From positions 1 to 11,959 of the forward strand of contig DCIP01000095.1 in NCBI GenBank assembly GCA_002317115.1: 11,959 bases of DNA, given 5' to 3'. The notes beneath the pieces are model-generated. The model was given only the letters and a program-made list of their open reading frames with translations. It made no database searches and was not told where the DNA came from. Origin of the DNA: Candidatus Scybalocola fimicaballi. Its GTDB lineage: Bacteria; Bacteroidota; Bacteroidia; Bacteroidales; Paludibacteraceae. The position numbers were made by a program, and so were the translations under genes. Shown one piece after another: positions 1 to 7,205 of this stretch. Each line of letters begins with the position of its first letter. The first letter of the stretch is position 1.

Positions 1-34
1 AAAAAATTAAATATTTTTCGTTATTTACCATCAG

Positions 35-42
35 CAAAAATA
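35..42 (-). promoter_or_regulatory. Possible -7 promoter element facing the left window edge
   Basis: On the minus strand this reads TATTTTTG, matching the Bacteroidetes -7 consensus TAnnTTTG. It points away from the first gene, so it would serve a gene beyond the left edge. Nothing coding can be seen in bases 1-34 to confirm this, and no -33 partner is obvious. Confidence 0.35.
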
Positions 43-122
43 ATAATTTTTCTTTTTGTATACGTGTTTGTGGCTCAACTTTTTATTAAAAAAGAGACAC
101 CACGTATGAGACGGATTTATCT

Positions 123-148
123 GGGCAACCACAAGGGATAGCCCCTAC
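123..148. repeat. GC-rich REP-like imperfect palindrome
   Basis: A GC-rich island in AT-rich DNA just downstream of the stop codon of the first gene. The element runs from GGGCAACCACAAGGG to AGCCCCTAC and can fold back through its GGGC and GCCC ends. From memory, very similar GGGCAACC...GCCCCTAC sequences occur as dispersed intergenic repeats in many bacterial genomes, so I read it as a REP/MITE-like unit. It might help end transcription of the upstream gene, but no U-tract follows it on the minus strand. Confidence 0.5.
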
Positions 149-156
149 ACCTTATA

Positions 157-1620
157 CTAACGCTTTATGATTTTGAATTTTGTCGATTCCTCGAGTTTGC
201 CATCTCGTTCTACCGCTTGAATGTATATGTCGGGATATCTGCCGATCACATCTGGACTTATTTCTTTGCCTACAATATTATAATAATGTAGGTTGGTGAT
301 GCTTTTGTCGGTTGGCTCTGTGTGGATGATGATTTTACACTCGGTTAGTGTAATCGCATTGCCGTTCTTGTCGCACAGCAAACCATTCTTCAAAATGGCG
401 TCACCATTAAATTTCAATAATGGCTGTTTGCCAACAGGGACTTTACCCCCATTGAATGAGTAGGCAAGCAACTGGTAGTCTCCATTATATTTCTGATGAA
501 TAAAATGTTCCATGTCGTCCAAACCTGACTGTGGCTCGAATATACTTTTGCCTGCTGCCTCAAAGTAAATTTCGATGGCGGAGATTGGAAAGTCTGTGGA
601 TACATATAGAACGCTATCTTCTATAATAAATTCAGCATTTCCTAAATAACTCTCTGAATCTAAATCGTCTCTGTATGTGTTGTATACATTTATGAAATCC
701 TGAATGTTTATTTCTCCATCATAAGTGAAATCGTAACAAGACTCCTTTGATCTTAGTGGCTCGACTTCATTTATTTGATTGATGATTTGAAGTGCCGTAA
801 TAAGATCGGTAGGTGGTGTCTCACACTCAATCTCAATTACATCATCATCAGGTTCAACATCTTCTCTCAATGGACACTCTTCAAAAACTGGTTCGTAAAT
901 GTCTTCTTCCTCCTCTTCATCATTTGTTAGCCTTATGAAATATGAGTTATACTCACGCTTCGTTTTTAATGTTATCTCTGTTTCGTCAATAGGAATCTGT
1001 TTCAATAATACATCGTTGTTTTCAAAAGCAAACTTAAATTTGCCATACACATTGATCATGTTATAATTTTGAGTGTCCTCGATTGGATCCCAACTCAACT
1101 TTATTTTGCTGCCTTCTGTACATTCAATCTTTAGATTATTGTCGTCATCTTTTAAGTTTATTACGTAAAAATGTAGCTTTGTTGAGAACGTATTGCTTAT
1201 ATCCAAATAATTAATATATAGATTGTTATAATTTAACAGATAAACTTTTGCATTTACTACGGTGTCTGATTCCCACACAATGTTATATGCGTTCATTATA
1301 TTCAGACTTTTTTTGTTGATGGCAGAAGAGAATACTAATCTGATATTAGATCTTTTGGATAGGCTGTCTTCTATATATCCGGCATTTAAGTCTATCTCAT
1401 TTCCATTTAAGTAGAAATGCGATAGTATTGGCGGTGCTGATATACTATAATTGTCCAACTTGTTGGAAATGTCTACGATTCCTTTGCCGACAGTGATTTC
1501 CGGATGCTCGGAATCGATAATGCTCTCTTTCACCTTATCGTTGTCCGCACTTCCCAAATAGGAAGGATAGTCTGTCTTCTCGACGGCAAAAGTATCACTA
1601 TAGAATAGACTTTTTCTCAT
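157..1620 (-). CDS. Modular surface-type protein with Fn3-like, dockerin-type EF-hand and T9SS-like C-terminal tail
   Basis: Function unknown. I chose ATG 1620 (487 aa), preceded by AGAGAGAAAC, over an in-frame TTG seven codons upstream. Visible regions: residues ~168-233 look like a fibronectin-III/Ig beta-sandwich (KLSWDPIEDTQNYN start); an acidic linker with EEEEED follows; residues ~272-320 resemble a dockerin, with one good calcium-type EF-hand loop DFTYDGEINIQD (~297-308) and an earlier helix whose own loop is degenerate; residues ~328-410 may be cohesin- or Ig-like; the last ~40 residues (YYNIVGKEIS...DIYIQAVE...KFKIIKR) resemble the type IX secretion C-terminal sorting domain. Odd: the start MRKSLFYSDTFAVEK is not a signal peptide, although such tails belong to exported proteins, so the N-terminus may have been lost or the gene may be a decayed remnant. 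The protein is rich in Asn, Asp and Ile, unlike neighbouring genes. The domain calls are from motif reading only. Confidence 0.6.
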   Translation of the reverse strand: MRKSLFYSDTFAVEKTDYPSYLGSADNDKVKESIIDSEHPEITVGKGIVDISNKLDNYSISAPPILSHFYLNGNEIDLNAGYIEDSLSKRSNIRLVFSSAINKKSLNIMNAYNIVWESDTVVNAKVYLLNYNNLYINYLDISNTFSTKLHFYVINLKDDDNNLKIECTEGSKIKLSWDPIEDTQNYNMINVYGKFKFAFENNDVLLKQIPIDETEITLKTKREYNSYFIRLTNDEEEEEDIYEPVFEECPLREDVEPDDDVIEIECETPPTDLITALQIINQINEVEPLRSKESCYDFTYDGEINIQDFINVYNTYRDDLDSESYLGNAEFIIEDSVLYVSTDFPISAIEIYFEAAGKSIFEPQSGLDDMEHFIHQKYNGDYQLLAYSFNGGKVPVGKQPLLKFNGDAILKNGLLCDKNGNAITLTECKIIIHTEPTDKSITNLHYYNIVGKEISPDVIGRYPDIYIQAVERDGKLEESTKFKIIKR

Positions 1621-1673
1621 GTTTCTCTCTACTTTTCGCAATTAATTATACTATGTCCTCATTGATGTTCCAA

Positions 1674-1722
1674 GCCCCTTATACTAAACGACAATGATTA
1701 GGGGGCGATGCCTTTGCCGTAC
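1674..1722. repeat. GC-rich REP-like inverted repeats in the leader of the surface-type gene
   Basis: Two overlapping structures. GCCCCTTA (1674-1681) pairs with TTAGGGGGC (1698-1706) around a 16-nt loop. Then TAGGGGGCGATGCC runs into TTTGCCGTAC, ending at 1722, a GC-rich palindrome-like string of the dispersed-repeat type. It lies between the -7 element at 1728-1735 and ATG 1620, so it would be in the mRNA leader. The block GCCCCT...TTATACTAA recurs at the other end of the gene (141-159). Confidence 0.5.
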
Positions 1723-1727
1723 TTATG

Positions 1728-1735
1728 CAAAATTA
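1728..1735 (-). promoter_or_regulatory. Putative -7 element for the surface-type gene
   Basis: The minus strand reads TAATTTTG, matching TAnnTTTG. It lies about 110 nt upstream of ATG 1620, so the leader would contain the GC-rich hairpins at 1674-1722. An A-tract lies just upstream. I see no clear -33 TTTG. Confidence 0.4.
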
Positions 1736-1834
1736 TATTTTTTTTTGAAACTTTTTGGAAAACATGGAATCTTTATGCCGTAGAGGTTGTTCCCTTTTAT
1801 GGATTTTCAAGGATTTTTTTACGAATTTAAAAAA

Positions 1835-1860
1835 TAAGGCGGATCATTTGATCCGCCTTA
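1835..1860 (-). terminator. Rho-independent terminator after the ubiE/DUF1015 operon
   Basis: Perfect 12-bp inverted repeat TAAGGCGGATCA / TGATCCGCCTTA with 2 nt between the arms. On the minus strand it is followed by TTTTTTAAATT. It lies 44 nt beyond the stop codon of the DUF1015 gene, as expected for an intrinsic terminator. Confidence 0.9.
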
Positions 1861-1903
1861 CACTATTTTACAAAAAACTTCTTGTGTTTTTTTCAAATGT
1901 ATT

Positions 1904-3151
1904 TTACACCAACTTGTGGATGCAAAGACCTGAACGAAGCTTTGGCTCAAACCAAGTAGCCTTTGGAGGCATGATGTTGCCGCTGTCTGCGATGTCCATG
2001 ATCTGCTGCATTGACACTGGGTAAAGAGCAAGTGCAGTCTTCATCTCGCCTGAGTCAACTCTCTTCTTCAACTCCTTCAAACCACGTAGACCACCTACGA
2101 AGTCGATTCTGTCTGAAGAACGAAGATCCTTGATGTTCAAAATCTCGTCGACGATAAGCTTAGATGAGATACTTACGTCAAGCACGCCGATTGGATCGTT
2201 GTCGTCGTATGTTCCCTTCTTAGCTGTCAAGCTATACCACTTTCCTGATAGGTAAAGTGAGAAGTTGTGAAGTGCGTTTGGCTTGTACATGTCCTCACCC
2301 TTGCACTCTACCTCGAAGTTCTTCTTCAATGCCTCAAGGAACTGCTCGTCTGACAAACCGTTAAGATCACGGATCACACGGTTGTAGTCAAGGATTGTAA
2401 GCTGGCTTGCAGGGAAGCAAACTGCCATGAAGTAGTTGTACTCCTCGTCACCCTTGTGGTTAGGATTCTGCTTTCTCTTCTCATCGCCTACAAGTGCTGC
2501 AGCAGCTGAACGGTGGTGACCGTCTGCGATGTAAAGATTCTTCATCTTGCCGAACTCCTCAGTCACTGTCTTGATGTCAGCGTCGTCGCTGATCACCCAG
2601 AACTTATGTCCGAATCCATCGATTGGAGCGATGAAATCGTAAACTGGAGTAGAAGATGCATATTTAGCTACAAGCTTGTCAAGGATAGCGTTGTCAGGAT
2701 ATGCGAAGAATACAGGCTCGATGTTGGCGTTGTTGACGCGGACATGCTTCATTCTGTCTTCCTCCTTATCGCGACGTGTTAGCTCATGCTTCTTGATAAC
2801 GCCTGTCATATAGTCGTCAACGTATGCACAAACTACAAGACCATACTGAGTCTTGCCGTTCATTGTCTGAGCGTAGATGTAGTACTGCTCCTTCTCATCC
2901 TGTACCAACCATCCCTTGTCCTGGAACATCTGGAAGTTCTGTGCAGCCTTCTCGTAAACGCGTGGATCGTATTCGCTTGTTCCCTCAGGGAAGTCGATTT
3001 CTGGCTTGATGATGTGGTAAAGAGATTTCTCGTTACCCTTAGCCTCCTCACGTGCCTCTTCACTGTTTAGCACGTCGTATGGACGGCTCTCTACCTGCTC
3101 CACCAAATCTTTAGGTGGGCGGATACCCTTAAATGGTTTTACTATTGCCAT
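1904..3151 (-). CDS. DUF1015 family protein
   Basis: A full-length (415 aa) cytoplasmic protein of the DUF1015 family. Diagnostic features: the N-terminal MAIVKPFKGIRP and PYDVLN (residues ~25-29), the charged KHELTRRDKEEDR block (~121-133), and the signature IADGHHRSAAA (~208-218). The DGHHR motif recalls the GEHR-type nucleotide-binding motif of the ParB/Srx fold; archaeal free serine kinases belong to that fold. A nucleotide-dependent kinase-like role is therefore conceivable, but I do not claim an activity. The gene lies 51 nt downstream of ubiE on the same strand and ends shortly before a strong terminator, so the two are probably co-transcribed. ATG 3151 has a purine-rich AAATAAGAA immediately upstream. 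No signal peptide or membrane segment is seen. Confidence 0.88.
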   Translation of the reverse strand: MAIVKPFKGIRPPKDLVEQVESRPYDVLNSEEAREEAKGNEKSLYHIIKPEIDFPEGTSEYDPRVYEKAAQNFQMFQDKGWLVQDEKEQYYIYAQTMNGKTQYGLVVCAYVDDYMTGVIKKHELTRRDKEEDRMKHVRVNNANIEPVFFAYPDNAILDKLVAKYASSTPVYDFIAPIDGFGHKFWVISDDADIKTVTEEFGKMKNLYIADGHHRSAAAALVGDEKRKQNPNHKGDEEYNYFMAVCFPASQLTILDYNRVIRDLNGLSDEQFLEALKKNFEVECKGEDMYKPNALHNFSLYLSGKWYSLTAKKGTYDDNDPIGVLDVSISSKLIVDEILNIKDLRSSDRIDFVGGLRGLKELKKRVDSGEMKTALALYPVSMQQIMDIADSGNIMPPKATWFEPKLRSGLCIHKLV

Positions 3152-3202
3152 TTCTTATTTCGTTTTAGTTATTGTTATCTTTTTTCAACGTTAGCGTCAA
3201 CG

Positions 3203-3946
3203 TTATTTGGTTGCAAAATAGAACGTGCATGTCTGCATCGTGAATTTTCTGATCTCTACCTCTTTGAATCCGACCTCCAAAAGTAGTTTCTTCATTACCT
3301 CACCCTGTGGAAAAGCATCGATGGATTCGGGCAAATATGCGTACGCAGTGCTGCTTGTCCTGAAAATCTTAGCCATGATTGGGATGAAGACTTTTGTGAA
3401 TATGCGGTAGCCTAATTTGTAGATTGGGTTAGTTGGCACACTCAACTCAAGAATCGCAAGTGAACCTCCGTCTCTAATGACTCTGCAGATTTCAGACAAT
3501 CCTTTTTCAAGACTCTCAAAATTGCGGACTCCAAACGCTACCGTCGCTGCGTCGAAACTTTTATCCTCAAATGGAAGGTTCATTGAATCAGCACGCATAA
3601 GATCGATGAAATCGCTCTTTTTTGCTGCTTTCACTTTCTTTTCTCCGACGCGGATCATCTCTTCGGAGATGTCAATGCCGACGACACGTGCTGGCTGAAT
3701 GGCATCGTAAGCTGAAAGTGCAAAATCGGCAGTGCCTGTGGCGACGTCGAGAATAGTGTTAGGATTGGTCTGCTTCAAACGTTTGATCGCCTTTTGTCTC
3801 CAACTTTTATCCTGTCCTAACGACATCAAACGATTCATGATGTCGTAGTGTGGAGCAATATCGTCAAACATCTGCTCCACCTGCTGTGTCTTGCCACTCG
3901 CAGATGACTCAAAAGGCATTACTTCTTCACATTTAAAATCAGACAT
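3203..3946 (-). CDS. ubiE: Demethylmenaquinone C-methyltransferase (UbiE/MenG)
   Basis: A class I SAM-dependent methyltransferase that methylates demethylmenaquinone in the last step of menaquinone synthesis; it acts in the cytoplasm at the membrane surface. With ATG 3946 it has 247 residues, normal for the family. Visible: QQVEQMFDDIAPHYDIMNRLMS (~21-42), the UbiE N-terminal signature; SAM motif I LDVATGTAD (66-74); GIDIS (90-94); LPFEDKSFDAATVAFGVRNF (~124-143); and the UbiE-specific YLPESIDAFPQG (204-215). An in-frame GTG two codons upstream is less likely to be the start. A TATTTTTG -7 element lies 24 nt before the ATG, so the leader would be very short and the ribosome site weak. It heads an operon with the DUF1015 gene. 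No other men genes are in the window. Bacteroidales normally make menaquinone rather than ubiquinone, so the MenG role is the expected one. Confidence 0.95.
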   Translation of the reverse strand: MSDFKCEEVMPFESSASGKTQQVEQMFDDIAPHYDIMNRLMSLGQDKSWRQKAIKRLKQTNPNTILDVATGTADFALSAYDAIQPARVVGIDISEEMIRVGEKKVKAAKKSDFIDLMRADSMNLPFEDKSFDAATVAFGVRNFESLEKGLSEICRVIRDGGSLAILELSVPTNPIYKLGYRIFTKVFIPIMAKIFRTSSTAYAYLPESIDAFPQGEVMKKLLLEVGFKEVEIRKFTMQTCTFYFATK

Positions 3947-3969
3947 GATCACTAAGTTTAAATTTTAAG

Positions 3970-3977
3970 CAAAAATA
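3970..3977 (-). promoter_or_regulatory. -7 element for the ubiE operon
   Basis: The minus strand reads TATTTTTG (TAnnTTTG consensus), 24 nt upstream of ATG 3946. It is one half of a divergent promoter region whose other half is the plus-strand element at 4042-4049. Confidence 0.6.
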
Positions 3978-4041
3978 GAAAAAAGTAATTAAAGTTGACG
4001 GCAATATTCTACACTTATATCTCTTTTAGCGATAAAAAATG

Positions 4042-4049
4042 TATATTTG
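4042..4049 (+). promoter_or_regulatory. -7 element for the acyltransferase pair
   Basis: TATATTTG matches TAnnTTTG and is followed by C. It lies 29 nt before ATG 4078, with AGGAGAGAAG between as a fair ribosome-binding site. Confidence 0.65.
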
Positions 4050-4077
4050 CATATATTAGGAGAGAAGAAATAGCAAA

Positions 4078-4899
4078 ATGAAAGATAAATATATCGACAT
4101 AGATGCTGTGCTTGAAGCGAAGGCTCCGTCTTTGAAAAAGAAGATGCCGGGTTTTGTGATTTCCTATCTCAAACATATTGTCCATGAGGATGAGTTGAAT
4201 GCTTTTCTTTCTTGCCATTGGAACGACGACGGGGCTTCTTTCGTCGGAAATTTTCTCGAAGAATTGGCTATTTCTTATAGTGTTGTGGATTCAGATAAAC
4301 TGCCGAAAGATTCAAGAAAAACGTTTGTCTGCAACCATGCTTTAGGTGGTCTTGACGGTATTGTGTTGCTGAATATGCTCTGCGAAAGATATGGAGAGGC
4401 TAAGGTTGTGGTGAATGACCTTTTGATGTATATTTCTCCGATGAAATCGCTCTTTATTCCCGTGAATGTGGTAAACAAGAAACAGAATAAAGAATGTGTT
4501 GAGCTTATCGACGATTGTATGGCGAGCGATGTTCCGATTCTTTATTTCCCAGCCGGAAAAGTTTCACGTAGAGACGGACATGGAACGATTGCCGACTTGG
4601 ATTGGAAAAAGAACTTTCTGACTAAAAGCATTGAGCATAAAAGAGATATTGTCCCTTTGTATTTCGACGGTAGGAATTCCGACTTTTTTTATAATCTTGC
4701 GTATTGGCGGACAAAGATCGGAATCAAACAGAATATTGAGATGCTTTATCTTGCCGACGAAATGTATAAAAACAAATCATCTCATTTCAACATCGTCGTT
4801 GGAGATAGCGTCAGCTATGATATGTTGACTAATGCTCCCATAGACGAAAAGGTGCGATGGATTCGTGAGAAATGCTACAGTTTGGCTAAGAAATGTTAG
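4078..4899 (+). CDS. glsA: GlsA-like lysophospholipid-type O-acyltransferase (glycine/amino-acid lipid synthesis)
   Basis: PlsC-superfamily acyltransferase (273 aa) of the hemolysin-like type found in Bacteroidetes. Paired with the following GNAT gene it fits GlsA, which adds a second acyl chain to the hydroxyl of an N-acyl amino acid and so completes a glycine lipid at the inner membrane. Seen: VCNHALGGLDG (84-94), the acyltransferase block I, with H87 and D93 spaced H-X5-D rather than the classic H-X4-D; YFPAGKVSRR (156-165), equivalent to the FPEGTR block; IVPLYFDGRNS (191-201); and NIEMLYLADEM (219-229). No signal peptide is seen, so association is probably peripheral. The start follows AGGAGAGAAG. 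The downstream GNAT gene begins 1 nt after the stop codon, indicating translational coupling. Family assignment is solid; the glycine substrate is inferred from Bacteroides homologues. Confidence 0.85.
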   Translation: MKDKYIDIDAVLEAKAPSLKKKMPGFVISYLKHIVHEDELNAFLSCHWNDDGASFVGNFLEELAISYSVVDSDKLPKDSRKTFVCNHALGGLDGIVLLNMLCERYGEAKVVVNDLLMYISPMKSLFIPVNVVNKKQNKECVELIDDCMASDVPILYFPAGKVSRRDGHGTIADLDWKKNFLTKSIEHKRDIVPLYFDGRNSDFFYNLAYWRTKIGIKQNIEMLYLADEMYKNKSSHFNIVVGDSVSYDMLTNAPIDEKVRWIREKCYSLAKKC

Positions 4900-4900
4900 T

Positions 4901-5818
4901 ATGAAACCATTAATAAAACCGATTGACTCGGATCTAATAGAGATTGAATTAAAGGATGCAGGTTTGCTCCGCAAGACGAACAAAGCTGGCAATGAATTGT
5001 ATATTGTCGACTATTTTTCGTCTCCTAACACTCTTGCCGAAATTGGAAGGTTGCGCGAACTGACATTCCGTGATGCTGGAGGAGGAACAGGCAAGGCGTG
5101 TGATCTCGACAAATTTGACATCGATGGCAGTAGTGGATGCAAACAATTAGTATTGTGGAATCCAGATGACAAGGAGATAATAGGTGGATATAGGTTTATT
5201 TATGGGCAAGAGGCAAAAATGATTGAAGGAACCCCATGGCTAACAAGTGGACATCTATTTGATTATTCCAACGTATTCATCGAAGATTTCCTTCCGTCAA
5301 CTATTGAGTTGGGCAGAAGCTTCATTTGTCCTAAATATCAGGGAGGACCACATTTGTCGTCTACAAAAAGCTTGTTCGCCCTAGATAATTTATGGGATGG
5401 TTTGGGTGCTTTGATAGTAAAGTATAATGCTAAATATCTTTTTGGAAAAGCTTCTATCTATCCGTCTTTTGGTGAAGACGCTTTTCTACTAATGCGTCAT
5501 TTCTTAGATTTATATTTCAGAGATTCAAAACAACTCGTTTATGCGAAATCTCCGATCGAAATGGAGATTCCCGAATCAAATAAGAGTTTGTTTGTAGGAA
5601 ATGATTATAAGGAAGACTACGTTGTGTTAAAGAGAGAACTGAAGAGCTTGGAACGTCAGATTCCTCCTCTAATCAACGCCTACATGAATGTCTCGCCGAC
5701 AATGACTGTCTTTGATTCCACTATGAATGCCGGATTTGGGAATGTTTATGAGACCGGACTGCTTGTCAGGACTGCTGATATGTATCCAGAGAAAGTCAAA
5801 CGACACATGGAATTCTAA
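4901..5818 (+). CDS. glsB: GlsB-like GNAT N-acyltransferase (hemolysin/OlsB-type)
   Basis: Acetyltransf_5-type GNAT protein related to OlsB and GlsB. It transfers a 3-hydroxyacyl chain from acyl-ACP to the amino group of glycine (in Bacteroides) or ornithine (in OlsB). The start is taken as ATG 4901 (305 aa), 1 nt after the stop of the acyltransferase; an in-frame GTG at 4865 would overlap the upstream gene and adds residues atypical for the family. Motifs, numbered from ATG 4901: IGRLRELTFRDAGGGTG (~48-64), the family hallmark; CKQLVLWNPDDKEIIGGYRFI (~79-99); and STIELGRSFICPKYQ (~138-152). The remaining C-terminal part (DYVVLKRELKSLERQIPPLINAYM...) is also typical. It forms a two-gene operon with glsA and meets the minus-strand flippase gene tail to tail, 10 nt away. 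Confidence 0.85.
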   Translation: MKPLIKPIDSDLIEIELKDAGLLRKTNKAGNELYIVDYFSSPNTLAEIGRLRELTFRDAGGGTGKACDLDKFDIDGSSGCKQLVLWNPDDKEIIGGYRFIYGQEAKMIEGTPWLTSGHLFDYSNVFIEDFLPSTIELGRSFICPKYQGGPHLSSTKSLFALDNLWDGLGALIVKYNAKYLFGKASIYPSFGEDAFLLMRHFLDLYFRDSKQLVYAKSPIEMEIPESNKSLFVGNDYKEDYVVLKRELKSLERQIPPLINAYMNVSPTMTVFDSTMNAGFGNVYETGLLVRTADMYPEKVKRHMEF

Positions 5819-5828
5819 TAAGAATCAA

Positions 5829-7088
5829 TTAATTCTTCTCAAGAGATTTGTCGTTTTGTTTTGCAATCCATAGGTACCATCCTACTTGGAAAGCCTTTAT
5901 GCCGAATGAGACTAATGAGAATAGTTTTATTGTCACAAGGAATCCGAAATTGACAATACCGTATGACAAGGCCGCTATTCTTACTATGATAAAGACAAGC
6001 TCAATTATCAGATTGCCTTTTAGTTTCAACAATGTCTCAGGTACAAACACTAATGTTGTAGAGAGGAATCCGGCTGAGAACCATAACAAAAGGATTCTTA
6101 AGATCTCTCCTGTTTTGCACCATCCTGGACCAAATAAGAATTCCGTGATTGATGGAAGGAAAATGTACAGTATGCCAAATGTGACGAATATAATCAACAA
6201 AGCATATTTGCAAAACTTGCTTATGCCTGGATATATTGGTAACCCTTCGTTCAATTTATCTGAGGTGCTTTTAAGCATCACTTGATAGATAGAACTTGCT
6301 ATCATAGTCAGTGGAAGATATCCAATAGTGATTGCCAACGCAAAATATCCAACTTCCGTCGCACCATATACCGATGTCAACATCAACACTGGCAGACCAT
6401 TGCTTAGATGACAAACAAGGTTTTTGGGCATTGAGTATAGTGGAAAATCTTTGTATGCAAGAACATACTCCTTTGCTAAATTGGTAGGAAGACGTCGTAA
6501 ATGAGAAACAACCTCCAAGATTTTCAGAGGAGCCACACAAGCACATGCAATAAGTGGACCAATTACAGAAGCGTCGATAAGAGCCAATCCACCAATTCCT
6601 AATATTCCGAATGCTAATTTGAGTATTGAATTGGCTATACTTTGTATAATCTGATATGTTGCGATTTTGCCATATTTTTTTTCACGATTGAATAGATATG
6701 TGAGCACTTGCCATGCACCTGCAATTGGAATATATATTGGCAGATACCACAAAGCCCACTCTAATTCCGCTATTCCAAAGAAAGCAGCTATTCTATTGCA
6801 AAATAAACATGATATCAATGATAATGATATTGTGATCGACAACGAGACAACCATCGCTCCAATTAGAGCATAGGCACCGTCGTCTTTCTTAGGCAATGGA
6901 ATCGCAAATTGAAGATCTGCGGTAGAAAAGATCAATATAGCATTTGCAATCGTGAGGAATAGATTTAGCAACGTAAAATCAGCTGGCTGATACAATCGCG
7001 TCAATAACGGATATATCAGCAAGCCAACTGCCTGTGCAATGACATTTGCAGAAAGCAATTTTGAAACGTTTACTAACTTACTATTCAT
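5829..7088 (-). CDS. Wzx-type oligosaccharide flippase (polysaccharide biosynthesis family)
   Basis: A polytopic inner-membrane protein (419 aa from ATG 7088) of the Wzx/RfbX flippase family, which moves undecaprenyl-linked or other lipid-linked glycans across the inner membrane. The N-terminus LVNVSKLLSANVIAQAVGLLIYPLLTRLYQPADF is typical: first helix, then the PLLTRLYQP loop. About 12 hydrophobic segments follow through residue ~410, with a short charged tail. An earlier in-frame ATG at 7130 adds 14 residues but lies almost on the predicted transcription start, so 7088 is preferred. No glycosyltransferases or other polysaccharide genes are nearby, so its substrate cannot be inferred from context. 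It follows mtgA on the same strand but has its own promoter-like element at 7139-7146. Confidence 0.88.
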   Translation of the reverse strand: MNSKLVNVSKLLSANVIAQAVGLLIYPLLTRLYQPADFTLLNLFLTIANAILIFSTADLQFAIPLPKKDDGAYALIGAMVVSLSITISLSLISCLFCNRIAAFFGIAELEWALWYLPIYIPIAGAWQVLTYLFNREKKYGKIATYQIIQSIANSILKLAFGILGIGGLALIDASVIGPLIACACVAPLKILEVVSHLRRLPTNLAKEYVLAYKDFPLYSMPKNLVCHLSNGLPVLMLTSVYGATEVGYFALAITIGYLPLTMIASSIYQVMLKSTSDKLNEGLPIYPGISKFCKYALLIIFVTFGILYIFLPSITEFLFGPGWCKTGEILRILLLWFSAGFLSTTLVFVPETLLKLKGNLIIELVFIIVRIAALSYGIVNFGFLVTIKLFSLVSFGIKAFQVGWYLWIAKQNDKSLEKN

Positions 7089-7138
7089 TTTAAATGTAAA
7101 AAACGCTGCGAATTTAGCATTTTTTAACATTTGTTAAG

Positions 7139-7146
7139 CAAAAATA
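7139..7146 (-). promoter_or_regulatory. -7 element for the flippase gene
   Basis: The minus strand reads TATTTTTG, with TTTTTTG ending 16 nt upstream as a plausible -33 partner. It lies 50 nt before ATG 7088. Transcription would start around 7130, which argues against ATG 7130 as the translation start. Confidence 0.6.
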
Positions 7147-7205
7147 AGCTTTAGGTTTTCAACAAAAAAGAAAAAAGGTTTTTCGTATAATGATTTTGGA
7201 TGGTT

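Noticed and set aside
60..107. Inverted repeat ATACGTG / CACGTAT as a terminator for the first gene
   Set aside because: The loop is 34 nt, pairing beyond 7 bp is broken, and no U-tract follows on the minus strand.
5820..5837. AAGAAT / ATTCTT hairpin between convergent glsB and flippase genes
   Set aside because: The stem is short, AT-rich and overlaps the flippase stop codon; there is no U-tract on either strand. Too weak to call a terminator.
7089..7130. Upstream ATG at 7130 as the flippase start
   Set aside because: It nearly coincides with the predicted transcription start, and the 14 added residues precede a typical Wzx N-terminus.
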